From Oscillospiraceae bacterium (GTDB lineage Bacteria > Bacillota > Clostridia > Oscillospirales > CAG-272), in NCBI GenBank assembly GCA_015063895.1, contig SVTG01000020.1, forward strand, positions 1 through 34,979: a stretch of DNA of 34,979 bases, given 5' to 3'. How positions within the stretch are numbered: position 1 is the first letter of the stretch; each line of letters starts with the position of its first letter. Below are positions 6,475-14,151 of this stretch, piece after piece. Both the position numbers and the translations under genes were made by a program. The notes beneath the pieces are model-generated. The model ran no database searches and had not been told where the DNA came from. It worked only from the letters and a program-made list of their open reading frames with translations.

Positions 6475-6498
6475 AGAGCAAGCGCACCTGCCGCCAAA

Positions 6499-6549
6499 TG
6501 GGCGCGTCCGATAACGACGGTTTACCGTATATTATTACGAACGCGCCCA
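6499..6549. repeat. Outer 9-bp stem before array 4
   Basis: TGGGCGCGT (6499-6507) pairs with ACGCGCCCA (6541-6549). The enclosed loop contains ACGGTTTACCGT, a small hairpin of its own. It lies 25 bases after the SpoIIQ-like stop codon and may act as a weak terminator. Confidence 0.5.
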
Positions 6550-6551
6550 TA

Positions 6552-6715
6552 ATGAATTGCCCTTGCGGGCATGAATTGGTTTACACCATGAATTAAACTT
6601 CGTTCATGAATTGCCCCCGGGTGCATGAGAGCAGGGCAATTCAAATCATGGAGCACGAAGTGCGAGAAATTATGAAGCCATCGGCTTCAATTCATGACGC
6701 AACGCGTCAATTCAT
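6552..6715. repeat. Hairpin array 4 (ATGAATT word)
   Basis: ATGAATT occurs four times (6552, 6571, 6588, 6606), then AATTCAT-type reverse complements follow (degenerate near 6638 and 6667; exact at 6689-6695 and 6709-6715). Hairpins: GCCC-TTGC-GGGC, GGT-TTAC-ACC, AAC-TTC-GTT, a central AATTGCCC/GGGCAATT stem (6609-6616, 6634-6641), GCAC-GAA-GTGC, GAAGCC-ATC-GGCTTC and GACGC-AAC-GCGTC. The stretch from 6475 to 6929 holds no gene: only this array, the hairpin at 6748-6794 and a promoter. Confidence 0.85.
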
Positions 6716-6747
6716 TACCATCGGGAAAGGATCGCCAAAAGCAACGC

Positions 6748-6794
6748 AAAAGCACTTATGACAAACGATCTTATCGTTTGTCATAAGTGCTTTT
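6748..6794. terminator. 22-bp perfect hairpin, bidirectional
   Basis: A22 arm 6748-6769 begins AAAAGCACTTATGAC and arm 6773-6794 is its exact complement, with loop CTT. A-rich and T-rich ends suit a two-way terminator. The left arm with its flank (6736-6763) resembles 20551-20578, so it may also be part of a dispersed repeat. Confidence 0.6.
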
Positions 6795-6869
6795 CTGCTA
6801 TTCAGCTAAACCTGCGTTTGCGGACATCAGCTAAGGCGGTAGGCACTTTTTGTTTTTTTACGAAAACTC

Positions 6870-6898
6870 TTGACAATAAAGCAAAAATGCGTTAAAGT
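6870..6898 (+). promoter_or_regulatory. Promoter for the PHP gene
   Basis: -35 TTGACA (6870-6875), 17-nt spacer, -10 TAAAGT (6893-6898). The reading frame is open back to this TTG, which is a promoter element and not the start codon. Confidence 0.65.
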
Positions 6899-6929
6899 AG
6901 GCTTATATCTTGCAAAGGAGATGATTACT

Positions 6930-8270
6930 ATGCTGCATATGCCAACCGACGCCGCGCTTTTTGATATTTATCCCAAGATCGTACCCACGAACAAGGAGAT
7001 TACCTTCACCCTGCAAGCACTCGACCCCCATTATCTGCAGGACTACGCCTGCACGCTTTCGGTCTACGGCATCAACGGCGGCCCCAAGCGCCCGCTGATG
7101 ACCGATATCCCCTGCGAGCCCTTAAGGGCACCGCAAAGCGGCTTCCGCTTCAGCCTCACGCTTCCCACCGAGCAGGAATATCTTATTTTTATCAACTTCC
7201 CTGACAAGCAGCGCTCCAAAAAATGCGTTTCGGTCTATGCGCTGGAGGATGACCTCTTAGCGCGGCAGCCGCTGGCGGGCGATTTCCACGCGCACACCTT
7301 CTATTCCGACGGCAAGGAGGGGCCTGCCTTCGTGGCAGCGGAATACCGCAAGAACGGCTTTGATTTTGCCACCGTTACCGACCACCGCCGTATGGCCTCC
7401 TCGTATCTTGGCGTGGAGGCGCTGGCGGGGCTTGACACGCCCTTCGTGCTCTATCACGGTGAAGAGGTGCACCCGAACGCCATTCAGCAGCACGTGGTAA
7501 GCTTTGCCGCAGACAAGAGCGCAAACGCCTTTGCTCTGCTTGAAAAGAGCCTTGAAACCTGGCGTGACACGAGCGCAGACCCCGCGTGGGTAGAGGAGAT
7601 CGCCCGCGTGGAGGCGACGCTGACCGACCTGCCCGAGGACGTGGAAAGGACCGAGGTTGCCAGCGCGATGATCGTATCAAAAATCATTCGTGAGGGCGGC
7701 GGCATGGCAATTCTTGCGCACCCCCATTGGCTCTGGCCCGTACATAACGTGGCCGACCCCACCACGCGCTATATGCTCAAGGCAGGCATCTTTGACGCAC
7801 TTGAATTGGTGGGCGGTATGCGCTGGGACGAGCAGCAGACCCAGATCGCCTTTTACGAGCAGCTGTGCGCGGAGGGCATCAACATCCCCGTCGTCGGCTC
7901 AAGCGATATGCACTCCTGCCTCAATCACCCCGCCCCTGCCGATCAGGTGCACTATTTTACCGAGGAGCGCACGGTGCTGTTTGCCAAAAGCAACACACGC
8001 GAGGATATCATAAAAGCCGTCAAGGACGGGTACAGCACCACGATCTATATGCCGGTTGGCAACTATCCGCAGATCTGCGGCGGCTCCTACCGTATGAAGT
8101 GCTACGCCAACTTCCTGATGCGCGAATACTTCCCCCGTCACGAGGCACGCTGCTATGCAGAAGGGTGCCTGATGCACGACTATCTGGCCGGGGTCGTTGG
8201 CGCCAAGGAGCAGCTTGAGAGTTTGGCCGCATACAACAAAGCGCTTGAAAGCAGATACTTTTACCGTTAA
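6930..8270 (+). CDS. PHP-domain metal-dependent hydrolase
   Basis: 446 residues. Residues 1-108 form a beta-rich N-terminal domain of unknown role. The PHP (polymerase and histidinol phosphatase) domain follows with its metal-binding blocks: GDFHAHTFYSDG (His120, His122), TVTDHRRM (Asp151, His152), GEEVHPN (Glu and His near 178-181), ILAHPHW and GSSDMHS. PHP proteins hydrolyse phosphoesters or amides using two or three metal ions; this CehA/McbA-like branch has mostly unknown substrates. AAAGGAG at 6914-6920 selects the ATG at 6930; the ATG at 6921 would lie too close. Monocistronic between its own promoter and a strong terminator. No signal peptide, so cytoplasmic. Confidence 0.82.
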   Translation: MLHMPTDAALFDIYPKIVPTNKEITFTLQALDPHYLQDYACTLSVYGINGGPKRPLMTDIPCEPLRAPQSGFRFSLTLPTEQEYLIFINFPDKQRSKKCVSVYALEDDLLARQPLAGDFHAHTFYSDGKEGPAFVAAEYRKNGFDFATVTDHRRMASSYLGVEALAGLDTPFVLYHGEEVHPNAIQQHVVSFAADKSANAFALLEKSLETWRDTSADPAWVEEIARVEATLTDLPEDVERTEVASAMIVSKIIREGGGMAILAHPHWLWPVHNVADPTTRYMLKAGIFDALELVGGMRWDEQQTQIAFYEQLCAEGINIPVVGSSDMHSCLNHPAPADQVHYFTEERTVLFAKSNTREDIIKAVKDGYSTTIYMPVGNYPQICGGSYRMKCYANFLMREYFPRHEARCYAEGCLMHDYLAGVVGAKEQLESLAAYNKALESRYFYR

Positions 8271-8271
8271 G

Positions 8272-8310
8272 AAAAAGGCCGCGATCGCTTGGCGATCGCG
8301 GCCTTTTTTT
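8272..8310. terminator. Bidirectional terminator
   Basis: A 12-bp perfect stem GGCCGCGATCGC/GCGATCGCGGCC (8277-8288, 8292-8303), loop TTG, flanked by A5 and T7. Shared by the converging PHP gene and the lipoprotein gene. Confidence 0.92.
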
Positions 8311-8317
8311 CAATATT

Positions 8318-9019
8318 CTATCCGCCAAAACGGAAGCCTGCAGTATAGAGCGCGTCGTTATCGTCACCCACGATCACGCCGTGCCACGCAGCGGTACTGC
8401 CTTGATAGATCACCGTACCAAGCCCCGTACAGTTTGCAAACGCACCTGCGGCAATGCGGCGCAGACCGCTATGTAAGCGCAATTCGCCGCTACCGCGCCC
8501 CTGGGGACAGTATAAGAGCGTGCCACCGTCGGCAGAATAGAGCACGCCGTCATATTCGCTGAAATGCGCATTTCCCACGGCCACGCGCAGCACGCGCAAG
8601 CGCGCACAACCCGCAAACGACGCAGTACTCAGCGTCGTTACCGTGGCAGGGATCTCAATTGCCCCCACAATGCTACCTGAAAATGCATACGGTAACACCT
8701 CGATCACCGTATCCCCTGCAGGACTTTGCGGCGGAATCAGAATGCAGGTAGAGGTGCAGCTGCCAACACCGGAAACGGCACACGTGCCGTCACCGTTGCT
8801 GCGAAAGGCAAGCCCCTCACTATACGTGGGTGATAGCGTCACGCTCCCCTCGGTGCTTTCCTCTTGGGTCGGGGGTGGCGTTTCGGACGTATCCGCCCCG
8901 TTTTCATCGGTGTTTTCTTCGTTTTCTTCTACTGCTTGTGCCTCGGCGCCGACAACGGCGCAGCCGCAGATGATCCCGCAAAGCAACAGAAGGCATAACA
9001 GCATTTTCCACGTCTTCAT
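8318..9019 (-). CDS. BspA-type leucine-rich-repeat lipoprotein
   Basis: 233 residues. An N-terminal signal MKTWKMLLCLLLLCG ends in a lipobox-like ICGC (Cys20), followed by a Glu/Thr/Pro-rich linker to about residue 65. The rest carries LRR_5 (BspA-like) repeats with phrases such as VIEVLPYAFSGS, IEIPATVTTLSTASFAGCARL and LRRIAAGAFANCTGL. It ends with the variant GTVIYQGSTAAWHGV that is common as the last unit in clostridial surface proteins. These proteins sit on the outer membrane face and usually bind host or polymer ligands; the ligand is unknown. The ATG at 9019 follows GGAGG by nine bases; the longer frame to 9124 has no ribosome binding site. Promoter at 9079-9051. Confidence 0.8.
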   Translation of the reverse strand: MKTWKMLLCLLLLCGIICGCAVVGAEAQAVEENEENTDENGADTSETPPPTQEESTEGSVTLSPTYSEGLAFRSNGDGTCAVSGVGSCTSTCILIPPQSPAGDTVIEVLPYAFSGSIVGAIEIPATVTTLSTASFAGCARLRVLRVAVGNAHFSEYDGVLYSADGGTLLYCPQGRGSGELRLHSGLRRIAAGAFANCTGLGTVIYQGSTAAWHGVIVGDDNDALYTAGFRFGG

Positions 9020-9050
9020 TTTTCTTTTCCTCCTTTTTGGGTGTAAGGCT

Positions 9051-9079
9051 ATCTTAACACGCAAAGAAGGGACGGTCAA
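9051..9079 (-). promoter_or_regulatory. Promoter for the LRR lipoprotein
   Basis: Minus-strand TTGACC (9079-9074), 17 nt, TAAGAT (9056-9051), about 32 nt before the start codon. Confidence 0.65.
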
Positions 9080-9222
9080 GTATAATCGTTCGCGCAAAAC
9101 GACGGCAAACGGGTAAAAAAACACGCTTTTTCAATGCTTTTTGGAGGGCGCTGTCGCTTCACAGGCATTGCTGGAAGATCCCGCGATAAAAAGAAGCAAA
9201 CACAAAATTCGCCGTCGCTGTC

Positions 9223-9252
9223 TTGACAGATTTTATGTTTTTATGATATGAT
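9223..9252 (+). promoter_or_regulatory. Promoter for the SGNH-dusB-regulator-murI operon
   Basis: -35 TTGACA (9223-9228), 18 nt, -10 TATGAT (9247-9252). An alternative -10 TATACT lies at 9252-9257 but with a 23-nt spacer. Confidence 0.65.
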
Positions 9253-9286
9253 ATACTGTAAAGTATAAAATCTAAAGAGGCAAACC

Positions 9287-9931
9287 ATGAAGATCTTGTT
9301 TATTGGCAACAGCCACACCTATTATAACGATATGGCACATACCGTGCAACGCTTACTGGAGGCCACAGGCGAAAAAACGCACGTGACGATGCTGACGCGC
9401 GGCGGCAAGCCCCTCACCTTTCACGCACAGGACCCCGCCACCCCCTTCAATATCCGCTACGGTGACTACGACGTAGTCATCGCGCAGGACCGTGCCTCCT
9501 CCTTTGATGCGGTCAGCTTTGAAGAAGGTGCCTCAGCCCTAAAGGCACTGACCGATACGACCGATGCGCGCTTTATGCTGTATATGCCTTGGGCATTGCG
9601 TGATAATCGCGAAGCACAGCGCGACATGACAGAGGCGTATCTGACCTTTTGCCGCCGTGAAAGCTGCCGCTTTGCGCCCGCAGGCGAGGTTTTTACAAAG
9701 CTACTGACCACCGAGCCCGTGGATGCGCTTTACCGTGAGGACGGCAATCACGCCACCCCACTTGGCAGCTACGCCGCCGCCGTAACGATCTTTTACACGC
9801 TCACGGGGCGCAAGCGTACCCTGAACCCCACTAAAATGGATGATCCCGGTATTGCCGACGGCTTTGATGCCGAGATGTGCACGCGCATACACGCCATTGC
9901 GTGCCACGTAGCACGCCTGTATAACGGCTGA
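9287..9931 (+). CDS. SGNH-hydrolase-fold protein (DUF4886-type)
   Basis: 214 residues, cytoplasmic. It opens with MKILFIGNSHTYYNDM, the GNS nucleophile block, and closes with REDGNHATPLGSYAAA, which has the Asp-x-x-His catalytic pair; DVVIAQD sits in the middle block. The size is that of a bare SGNH domain. Its relative at 349-1323 adds a lipoprotein anchor. The family includes esterases and acetylxylan-type deacetylases; the substrate is unknown. AAAGAGG precedes the ATG by six bases. The stop TGA overlaps the dusB ATG by one base, so the two are translationally coupled. Why an esterase heads a tRNA-modification operon is unclear. Confidence 0.75.
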   Translation: MKILFIGNSHTYYNDMAHTVQRLLEATGEKTHVTMLTRGGKPLTFHAQDPATPFNIRYGDYDVVIAQDRASSFDAVSFEEGASALKALTDTTDARFMLYMPWALRDNREAQRDMTEAYLTFCRRESCRFAPAGEVFTKLLTTEPVDALYREDGNHATPLGSYAAAVTIFYTLTGRKRTLNPTKMDDPGIADGFDAEMCTRIHAIACHVARLYNG

Positions 9932-10959
9932 TGGCTGAGCTTAAGATCGGCTCTGCTTCCCTACCAAACGGCTTGCTTTTAGCGCCGATGGCAGGTGTCA
10001 CAGACCACGCCTTTCGCGCCACGTGTCATCGCTTTGGTGCGGAATATACCGTAAGCGAGATGGTGTCGGCAAAAGCACTCTGCTACGAGCAGCGCGGTCG
10101 CAAGGGCACCCCTGCGCGCACCGCCGCGCTGGCCGCCGTCAAAAAGGCTGACGGCCCCATGGCCATACAGCTCTTTGGCAGCGAGCCCTCATTTATGGCC
10201 GAGGCAGCAGCGCTATTGGAGAGCGGCAAATTCCGCGGTGCCGATTACGAGGTGCCACCCGTAGCGATCGACATCAACATGGGCTGTCCCGTACCGAAGG
10301 TGGTTTCAAACGGTGAGGGTGCGGCCTTGATGCGTACCCCGACGCTTGCCGCCGAGATCGTGCGCGCCGTCAAAAAAGCCGTTTCTGTGCCCGTGACCGT
10401 TAAGATCCGCGCAGGGTGGGATAACGACCACCGCAACGCCACCGAATTTGCCAAGCAAATGGAGGAGGCCGGCGCCGACCTCATTACCGTACACGGACGC
10501 ACGCGACAGCAGTTCTACGCCCCCTCCAGCGACAATACCGTTATCGCGGCAGTCAAAGCCGCCGTCAAGATCCCCGTGATCGGCAACGGCGATCTGTTCA
10601 CCGCCGAGGACGTGGTGCATATACTGGAACAAACGGGCTGCGACGGCGTGATGATCGCGCGCGGCGCACTTGGCAACCCCTTTTTATTTGCCCAAATCAG
10701 GGCAAAGCTCGCAGGGAACCCCTACGTGCCGCCCACCACACACGAACGTTTGCAGGTCGCCCTTTCCCACGCTGCGGCGATGGTGGAAAACAAAGGCGAA
10801 GCCATTGGCATCGCCGAAGCGCGCAAGCACATGGCCTGGTACTGCAAGGGCCTCAACGGTGCCGCAGCAGCGCGTGACCGCCTGATGCACGCATGCACAC
10901 TTACCGAAATTGAAACAGTCTTTGGCGATTTATTAAAGCAGGAGGTAACGGCGCCTTGA
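9931..10959 (+). CDS. dusB: tRNA-dihydrouridine synthase
   Basis: A flavoprotein that reduces uridine to dihydrouridine in the D-loop of tRNAs with NADPH and FMN. 342 residues, typical for DusB. The TIM-barrel N-terminus LLLAPMAGVTDHAFR binds FMN; DINMGCPVPKVV carries the catalytic cysteine (Cys119); KIRAGWD, VHGRTRQQFY and VIGNGDLF are the later FMN and tRNA blocks; a helical C-terminal domain begins around residue 245. DusB rather than the other Dus types is chosen from the NMGCP context and length. Its ATG overlaps the stop of the esterase gene, and its own stop overlaps the following TTG start, so it sits mid-operon. Confidence 0.9.
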   Translation: MAELKIGSASLPNGLLLAPMAGVTDHAFRATCHRFGAEYTVSEMVSAKALCYEQRGRKGTPARTAALAAVKKADGPMAIQLFGSEPSFMAEAAALLESGKFRGADYEVPPVAIDINMGCPVPKVVSNGEGAALMRTPTLAAEIVRAVKKAVSVPVTVKIRAGWDNDHRNATEFAKQMEEAGADLITVHGRTRQQFYAPSSDNTVIAAVKAAVKIPVIGNGDLFTAEDVVHILEQTGCDGVMIARGALGNPFLFAQIRAKLAGNPYVPPTTHERLQVALSHAAAMVENKGEAIGIAEARKHMAWYCKGLNGAAAARDRLMHACTLTEIETVFGDLLKQEVTAP

Positions 10960-11501
10960 TTGCCATTCTTACCACCGACGAGATCCTGAAGGAGATGCTG
11001 CATTTAGAGGCCACACGGGGCAATTTTAACACCGAAGCGCCCGAAAAGGCAGCCGTGTGGCTGCTTGACCTTGATCATGCGCCGCGCACACTCCCGCCCC
11101 GAGCAGAGGCCTTTGTGATCGGCTTTTCACGCACCCTGTCGGCGCACCCTCGCGCCGACGTGCTGCTGCCCCTGCCATACCCTACCGAGGAGCTGCAAGC
11201 GATCCTTGCCGAGTGCCACGCCAAGGGGCGTGATAAGGCTGAAATACGCCTGCTGCCCGGCGGTGCGCTGGTTGACGGCCAAAAAATCAGCTTAAGCCCC
11301 GCAGAGGAGCGTATCTTCACTCTTTTGCTTGAAAAACGGGGGCAAACGGTATTGGAAAACGAGTTAATTGCCGCGCTTGGTGACACCATAGCGACAACCA
11401 ACGTATTACAGGTACATATCTACCGTTTGCGCCGCAAATTATCCGCCTGCAGCAGCGTGACCCTGCGCGCTGTGCGCGACGTCGGCTACCGCATGCATTA
11501 A
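10956..11501 (+). CDS. Winged-helix regulator with degenerate receiver
   Basis: 181 residues. Residues 95-181 are an OmpR/PhoB-type winged-helix DNA-binding domain: LSPAEERIFTLLLEKRGQTV, then NVLQVHIYRLRRKL as the recognition helix and AVRDVGYRMH as the wing. Residues 1-90 look like a shortened, decayed receiver: WLLDLDHAP sits where the phospho-acceptor strand would be and LLPLPYP where the conserved Lys-Pro would be. Phosphorylation is thus doubtful and no sensor kinase is adjacent. The start is TTG at 10956, ten bases after AGGAGG, overlapping the dusB stop. Targets unknown; autoregulation of the operon is possible. Confidence 0.75.
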   Translation: MIAILTTDEILKEMLHLEATRGNFNTEAPEKAAVWLLDLDHAPRTLPPRAEAFVIGFSRTLSAHPRADVLLPLPYPTEELQAILAECHAKGRDKAEIRLLPGGALVDGQKISLSPAEERIFTLLLEKRGQTVLENELIAALGDTIATTNVLQVHIYRLRRKLSACSSVTLRAVRDVGYRMH

Positions 11502-11514
11502 GAAAGGATTTACT

Positions 11515-12321
11515 ATGCAGCCTCTTACCGTGCGCTCCTGCGCACCAACCGCAGAGGATGTTAAAACCACCGCCGCCCCCGTTGCTGTTTTTGATTCCGG
11601 CATCGGGGGCATTGGCGTTTTGCGAGAAATACGAAAGCTCCTACCGCATGAAAATCTGCTTTATTTCGGTGACACCGCCATGGCTCCTTACGGCGAACGA
11701 CCGCCTGAGGAGATCAGAAGTCTGGTCACACGCCACGCCGCACGCCTCCTCACGTCTGCCAAAGCACTGGTGCTGGCCTGCAACACCGCGACTGCCGTTG
11801 CCGCCGAGGCATTACGGGGAGCCTGGCGCGAGATACCCATTATCGGTATGGAGCCTGCCATCAAGCCCGCCTTACTTGAAAAAAAGCATAAAACGGTATT
11901 GGTTTTAGCCACCGCCGCTACGCTGCGCGAGCAAAAGCTTTCTCGCTTGTTAAAGGCTTACCAAGGGCGCGCCACCTTCTATACGTGCGCCGCCCCTTGC
12001 TTGGTGCGCTTGGTGGAGGAAGGGCATCTTGACGACGAGGTGGCAAGGCGGGAGATTGCCGCCCTTCTTGATCCGATCTTAGCGCGGATAAGCCCCGATG
12101 CCGTGGTGCTTGGTTGCACGCACTTCCCCTTTGTCGCGGGCACTATTTCGCATTTTTTGGGGCCCTCGGTGCCACTGTTTGACGGCGCCGAAGGAACAGC
12201 CAGAGAGCTTTCCCGTCGGCTTGAAGCCGCAGGGATTTGCAACAAGAGCACGAAGCGCGGCAGGCTTGTGCTTACCGCCAGTAGCCCCGCCTCGCTTGCT
12301 GTCATGCAGCAATTACTGTAA
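11515..12321 (+). CDS. murI: Glutamate racemase
   Basis: Converts L-glutamate to D-glutamate for peptidoglycan, without a cofactor. 268 residues, normal for the family. AVFDSGIGG (Asp27, Ser28) is the substrate-binding start; LVLACNTATA carries the first catalytic cysteine (Cys89) and VLGCTHFP the second (Cys201, His203); YFGDTAMAPYG is the conserved loop. A short N-terminal extension of about 20 residues precedes the core. AAGAAAGGA lies just before the ATG. It is the last gene of the operon that starts at 9287, 13 bases after the regulator, and ends at a strong terminator. Confidence 0.95.
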   Translation: MQPLTVRSCAPTAEDVKTTAAPVAVFDSGIGGIGVLREIRKLLPHENLLYFGDTAMAPYGERPPEEIRSLVTRHAARLLTSAKALVLACNTATAVAAEALRGAWREIPIIGMEPAIKPALLEKKHKTVLVLATAATLREQKLSRLLKAYQGRATFYTCAAPCLVRLVEEGHLDDEVARREIAALLDPILARISPDAVVLGCTHFPFVAGTISHFLGPSVPLFDGAEGTARELSRRLEAAGICNKSTKRGRLVLTASSPASLAVMQQLL

Positions 12322-12355
12322 AAAGCCGACACGGCTCTCGCCGTGTCGGCTTTTT
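12321..12355. terminator. Bidirectional terminator
   Basis: A 10-bp perfect stem GCCGACACGG/CCGTGTCGGC (12325-12334, 12341-12350), flanked by A4 and T5, shared by the converging murI and metallo-beta-lactamase genes. Confidence 0.9.
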
Positions 12356-12369
12356 CTTTCATTTACCGT

Positions 12370-13479
12370 TTAATTTTGCCAGGCGGCAGGACAGGTGCGG
12401 TGCTCCCTGAACCATTCCCATTCCTTCAGCACACGGCTGTCGCCGCTGCCGCAGATCACAGAAACACCGGTTTTATCTGTTACGACCGTGATATTGCCGT
12501 TCATAGATTCAAAGGTACCCGCATCGTAATCGATACAGCGTGTAGTAACGTAAACCTTATCGGTATAGGTCGCAATGCGATCGATGAAAGCCTGCGTCGG
12601 GAACTGATTGGCATCGGTATCGGTATATTCCTCACTACCGCAGCAGCAGCAAACGCATACGTGCTGGGGCTTGATCACCTCAAGCAAAGCTGAGGAGCTT
12701 GAGGTCTTAGAGCCGTGGTGACCCGCCTTATAAAGCGTGACCTCAGGTAGGGTGTTGAGGGTAACAAGATGCTCCTCCCCCTCCTCTTCAAGGTCGCCTG
12801 TGAAGAGATAGTGATAATCACCGTAGGTAAAGAGTGTGCACACCGAATAATCGTTCTCGGAGGGAGCCTCGTTATAGTAATAGTAGCTATCAAGGATCTC
12901 CATCTTGGCACCGTTACCCAACTCAAATAAATAGTTATCACCCTGGCGGCATTCGGCGGCAGTATAGTGCGTAGCGCCCTTGTCGATTTCGGCATCACGC
13001 TCCGCGAGGTAACGCCCGTACATATTGGAATCTGTAGCAGTCTGGTTTGTCAGCGCAAAATCAATGATGACCTCACACTCATACAGGTCAAAAATGCTGC
13101 CGTCTGTGGTGGCAAAGCCTGCATAGTGGTCCTGATGTGCATGCGTCACGATCACGTATTCAAGCTTTCCGTCGGTCACGTATTGATTGATATATTCGGC
13201 AATCACAGGCACACTGGACGAGCGCGAGCCCGCGTCGATCAAGATATCCACGTCACCTGCCTTGATATAGGTGCAGTCACCCGTATACTTGTTGCCAAGC
13301 TCCAAAAAATGCACCTGAAACTCACCCGAAACAAGCGAGGGGGGCACTGCATCACTCTGAAAGCTCAGCGCATCGTAGGTAGCAGCACCCAATGCACCGA
13401 GCACCAGACCGCCACAAAGCGCCAGCACGCAAAGAAACGCGGTCAGCGGGGCCGAGAATTTTTTTGTACGTTTAGCCAT
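12370..13479 (-). CDS. Membrane-anchored ComEC-type metallo-beta-lactamase
   Basis: 369 residues: a basic N-terminus, one membrane helix (about 13-34), then a metallo-beta-lactamase fold like the C-terminal nuclease-type domain of ComEC. Metal sites: VTHAHQDH (113-118), TGDL (228-230) and GHHGSKTSSS (254-262). ComEC pore and OB domains are absent, so this is a stand-alone exported hydrolase whose substrate could be extracellular nucleic acid or a phosphoester. A cysteine cluster VCVCCCCG (Cys275, 277-280) replaces the usual strand sequence after HHGS. It overlaps the preceding gene by eight bases and is co-transcribed with it. Confidence 0.82.
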   Translation of the reverse strand: MAKRTKKFSAPLTAFLCVLALCGGLVLGALGAATYDALSFQSDAVPPSLVSGEFQVHFLELGNKYTGDCTYIKAGDVDILIDAGSRSSSVPVIAEYINQYVTDGKLEYVIVTHAHQDHYAGFATTDGSIFDLYECEVIIDFALTNQTATDSNMYGRYLAERDAEIDKGATHYTAAECRQGDNYLFELGNGAKMEILDSYYYYNEAPSENDYSVCTLFTYGDYHYLFTGDLEEEGEEHLVTLNTLPEVTLYKAGHHGSKTSSSSALLEVIKPQHVCVCCCCGSEEYTDTDANQFPTQAFIDRIATYTDKVYVTTRCIDYDAGTFESMNGNITVVTDKTGVSVICGSGDSRVLKEWEWFREHRTCPAAWQN

Positions 13480-13921
13480 TTCTGCCGTCCTCCTCGCTTG
13501 CGCTTACCGTAAACACACGAATGCGCTTGATCACCCCATTGGGGGCCTTCTCGCCAAATTTCAATGCGTCAACAGTATAAGTGATCGTATACACACCCTC
13601 CTGATCGGTAGGTACGATATAGCGACCCTGAGCGTCCTTTTGAAGATCGGTCTCCACCGTGCATGTATCCGACACGTCAAGCCCGAAGCAAAATGCCTCC
13701 AGCCCCTGCTCCTCGTACAGATAAGTGGAGCCCGCAGCACCAACGTCAAGTGCAAAGGCGGTCTCACCCTTTAAAACAAAGCGGTCGTTTTTTGAAAATT
13801 GCAAGCACACAACAGCACCGATCGCAATACCTAAAAAAAGTGCCACGACCAGCGCAAATTTTGTGAGAGGATGCAACTTTTTTATGCCTTTTTTGGCATA
13901 GCGTTCCAGTTTATTTGCCAT
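13472..13921 (-). CDS. Single-pass membrane protein, unknown function
   Basis: 149 residues. Lys-rich N-terminus, a membrane helix at about 21-42 (FALVVALFLGIAIGAVVC), and an external beta-rich domain ending in VYTITYTVDAL, which suggests an immunoglobulin-like fold. No family recognised. The external part has two cysteines (in EAFCFGL and DTCTVET). GGGAGG precedes the ATG by six bases. It is the first gene of a two-gene operon and overlaps the metallo-beta-lactamase start, so the products probably act together at the membrane. Confidence 0.65.
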   Translation of the reverse strand: MANKLERYAKKGIKKLHPLTKFALVVALFLGIAIGAVVCLQFSKNDRFVLKGETAFALDVGAAGSTYLYEEQGLEAFCFGLDVSDTCTVETDLQKDAQGRYIVPTDQEGVYTITYTVDALKFGEKAPNGVIKRIRVFTVSASEEDGRNG

Positions 13922-13950
13922 AACAAGCCTCCCTTTTAAAACTTACTATT

Positions 13951-13980
13951 ATTATACAGGGCAAGAGGGTGCTTTGTCAA
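13951..13980 (-). promoter_or_regulatory. Promoter for the metallo-beta-lactamase operon
   Basis: Minus-strand TTGACA (13980-13975), 18 nt, TATAAT (13956-13951); both hexamers are consensus. Confidence 0.8.
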
Positions 13981-14027
13981 GAACGGCGCTTAAGATTTCA
14001 CAAGCGAAATACCTTTATGACGCAAGA

Positions 14028-14060
14028 AAGGCGGCGAGCAGGGCTCGCCGCCTTGGTTTT
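14028..14060. terminator. Terminator-like hairpin
   Basis: A 12-bp perfect stem AAGGCGGCGAGC/GCTCGCCGCCTT (14028-14039, 14043-14054) followed by GGTTTTTT on the plus strand; on the minus strand it is followed only by TCTT. It lies downstream of the minus-strand beta-helix operon, and two more GC-rich hairpins precede it: CCGCGCGG arms near 14070-14105, and GCGTGTGTGC/GCACACACGC at 14109-14131. Confidence 0.6.
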
Positions 14061-14151
14061 TTGTTGGTGGGTGGCCGCGCGGGGGCTTGCGCCCACCGCG
14101 CGGTGGAGGCGTGTGTGCTTGGCACACACGCTTCACGTGCCACCGTCACTT

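Noticed and set aside
6870-6929. PHP protein start at the upstream TTG
   Set aside because: That TTG is the -35 hexamer of the promoter; AAAGGAG precedes the ATG at 6930.
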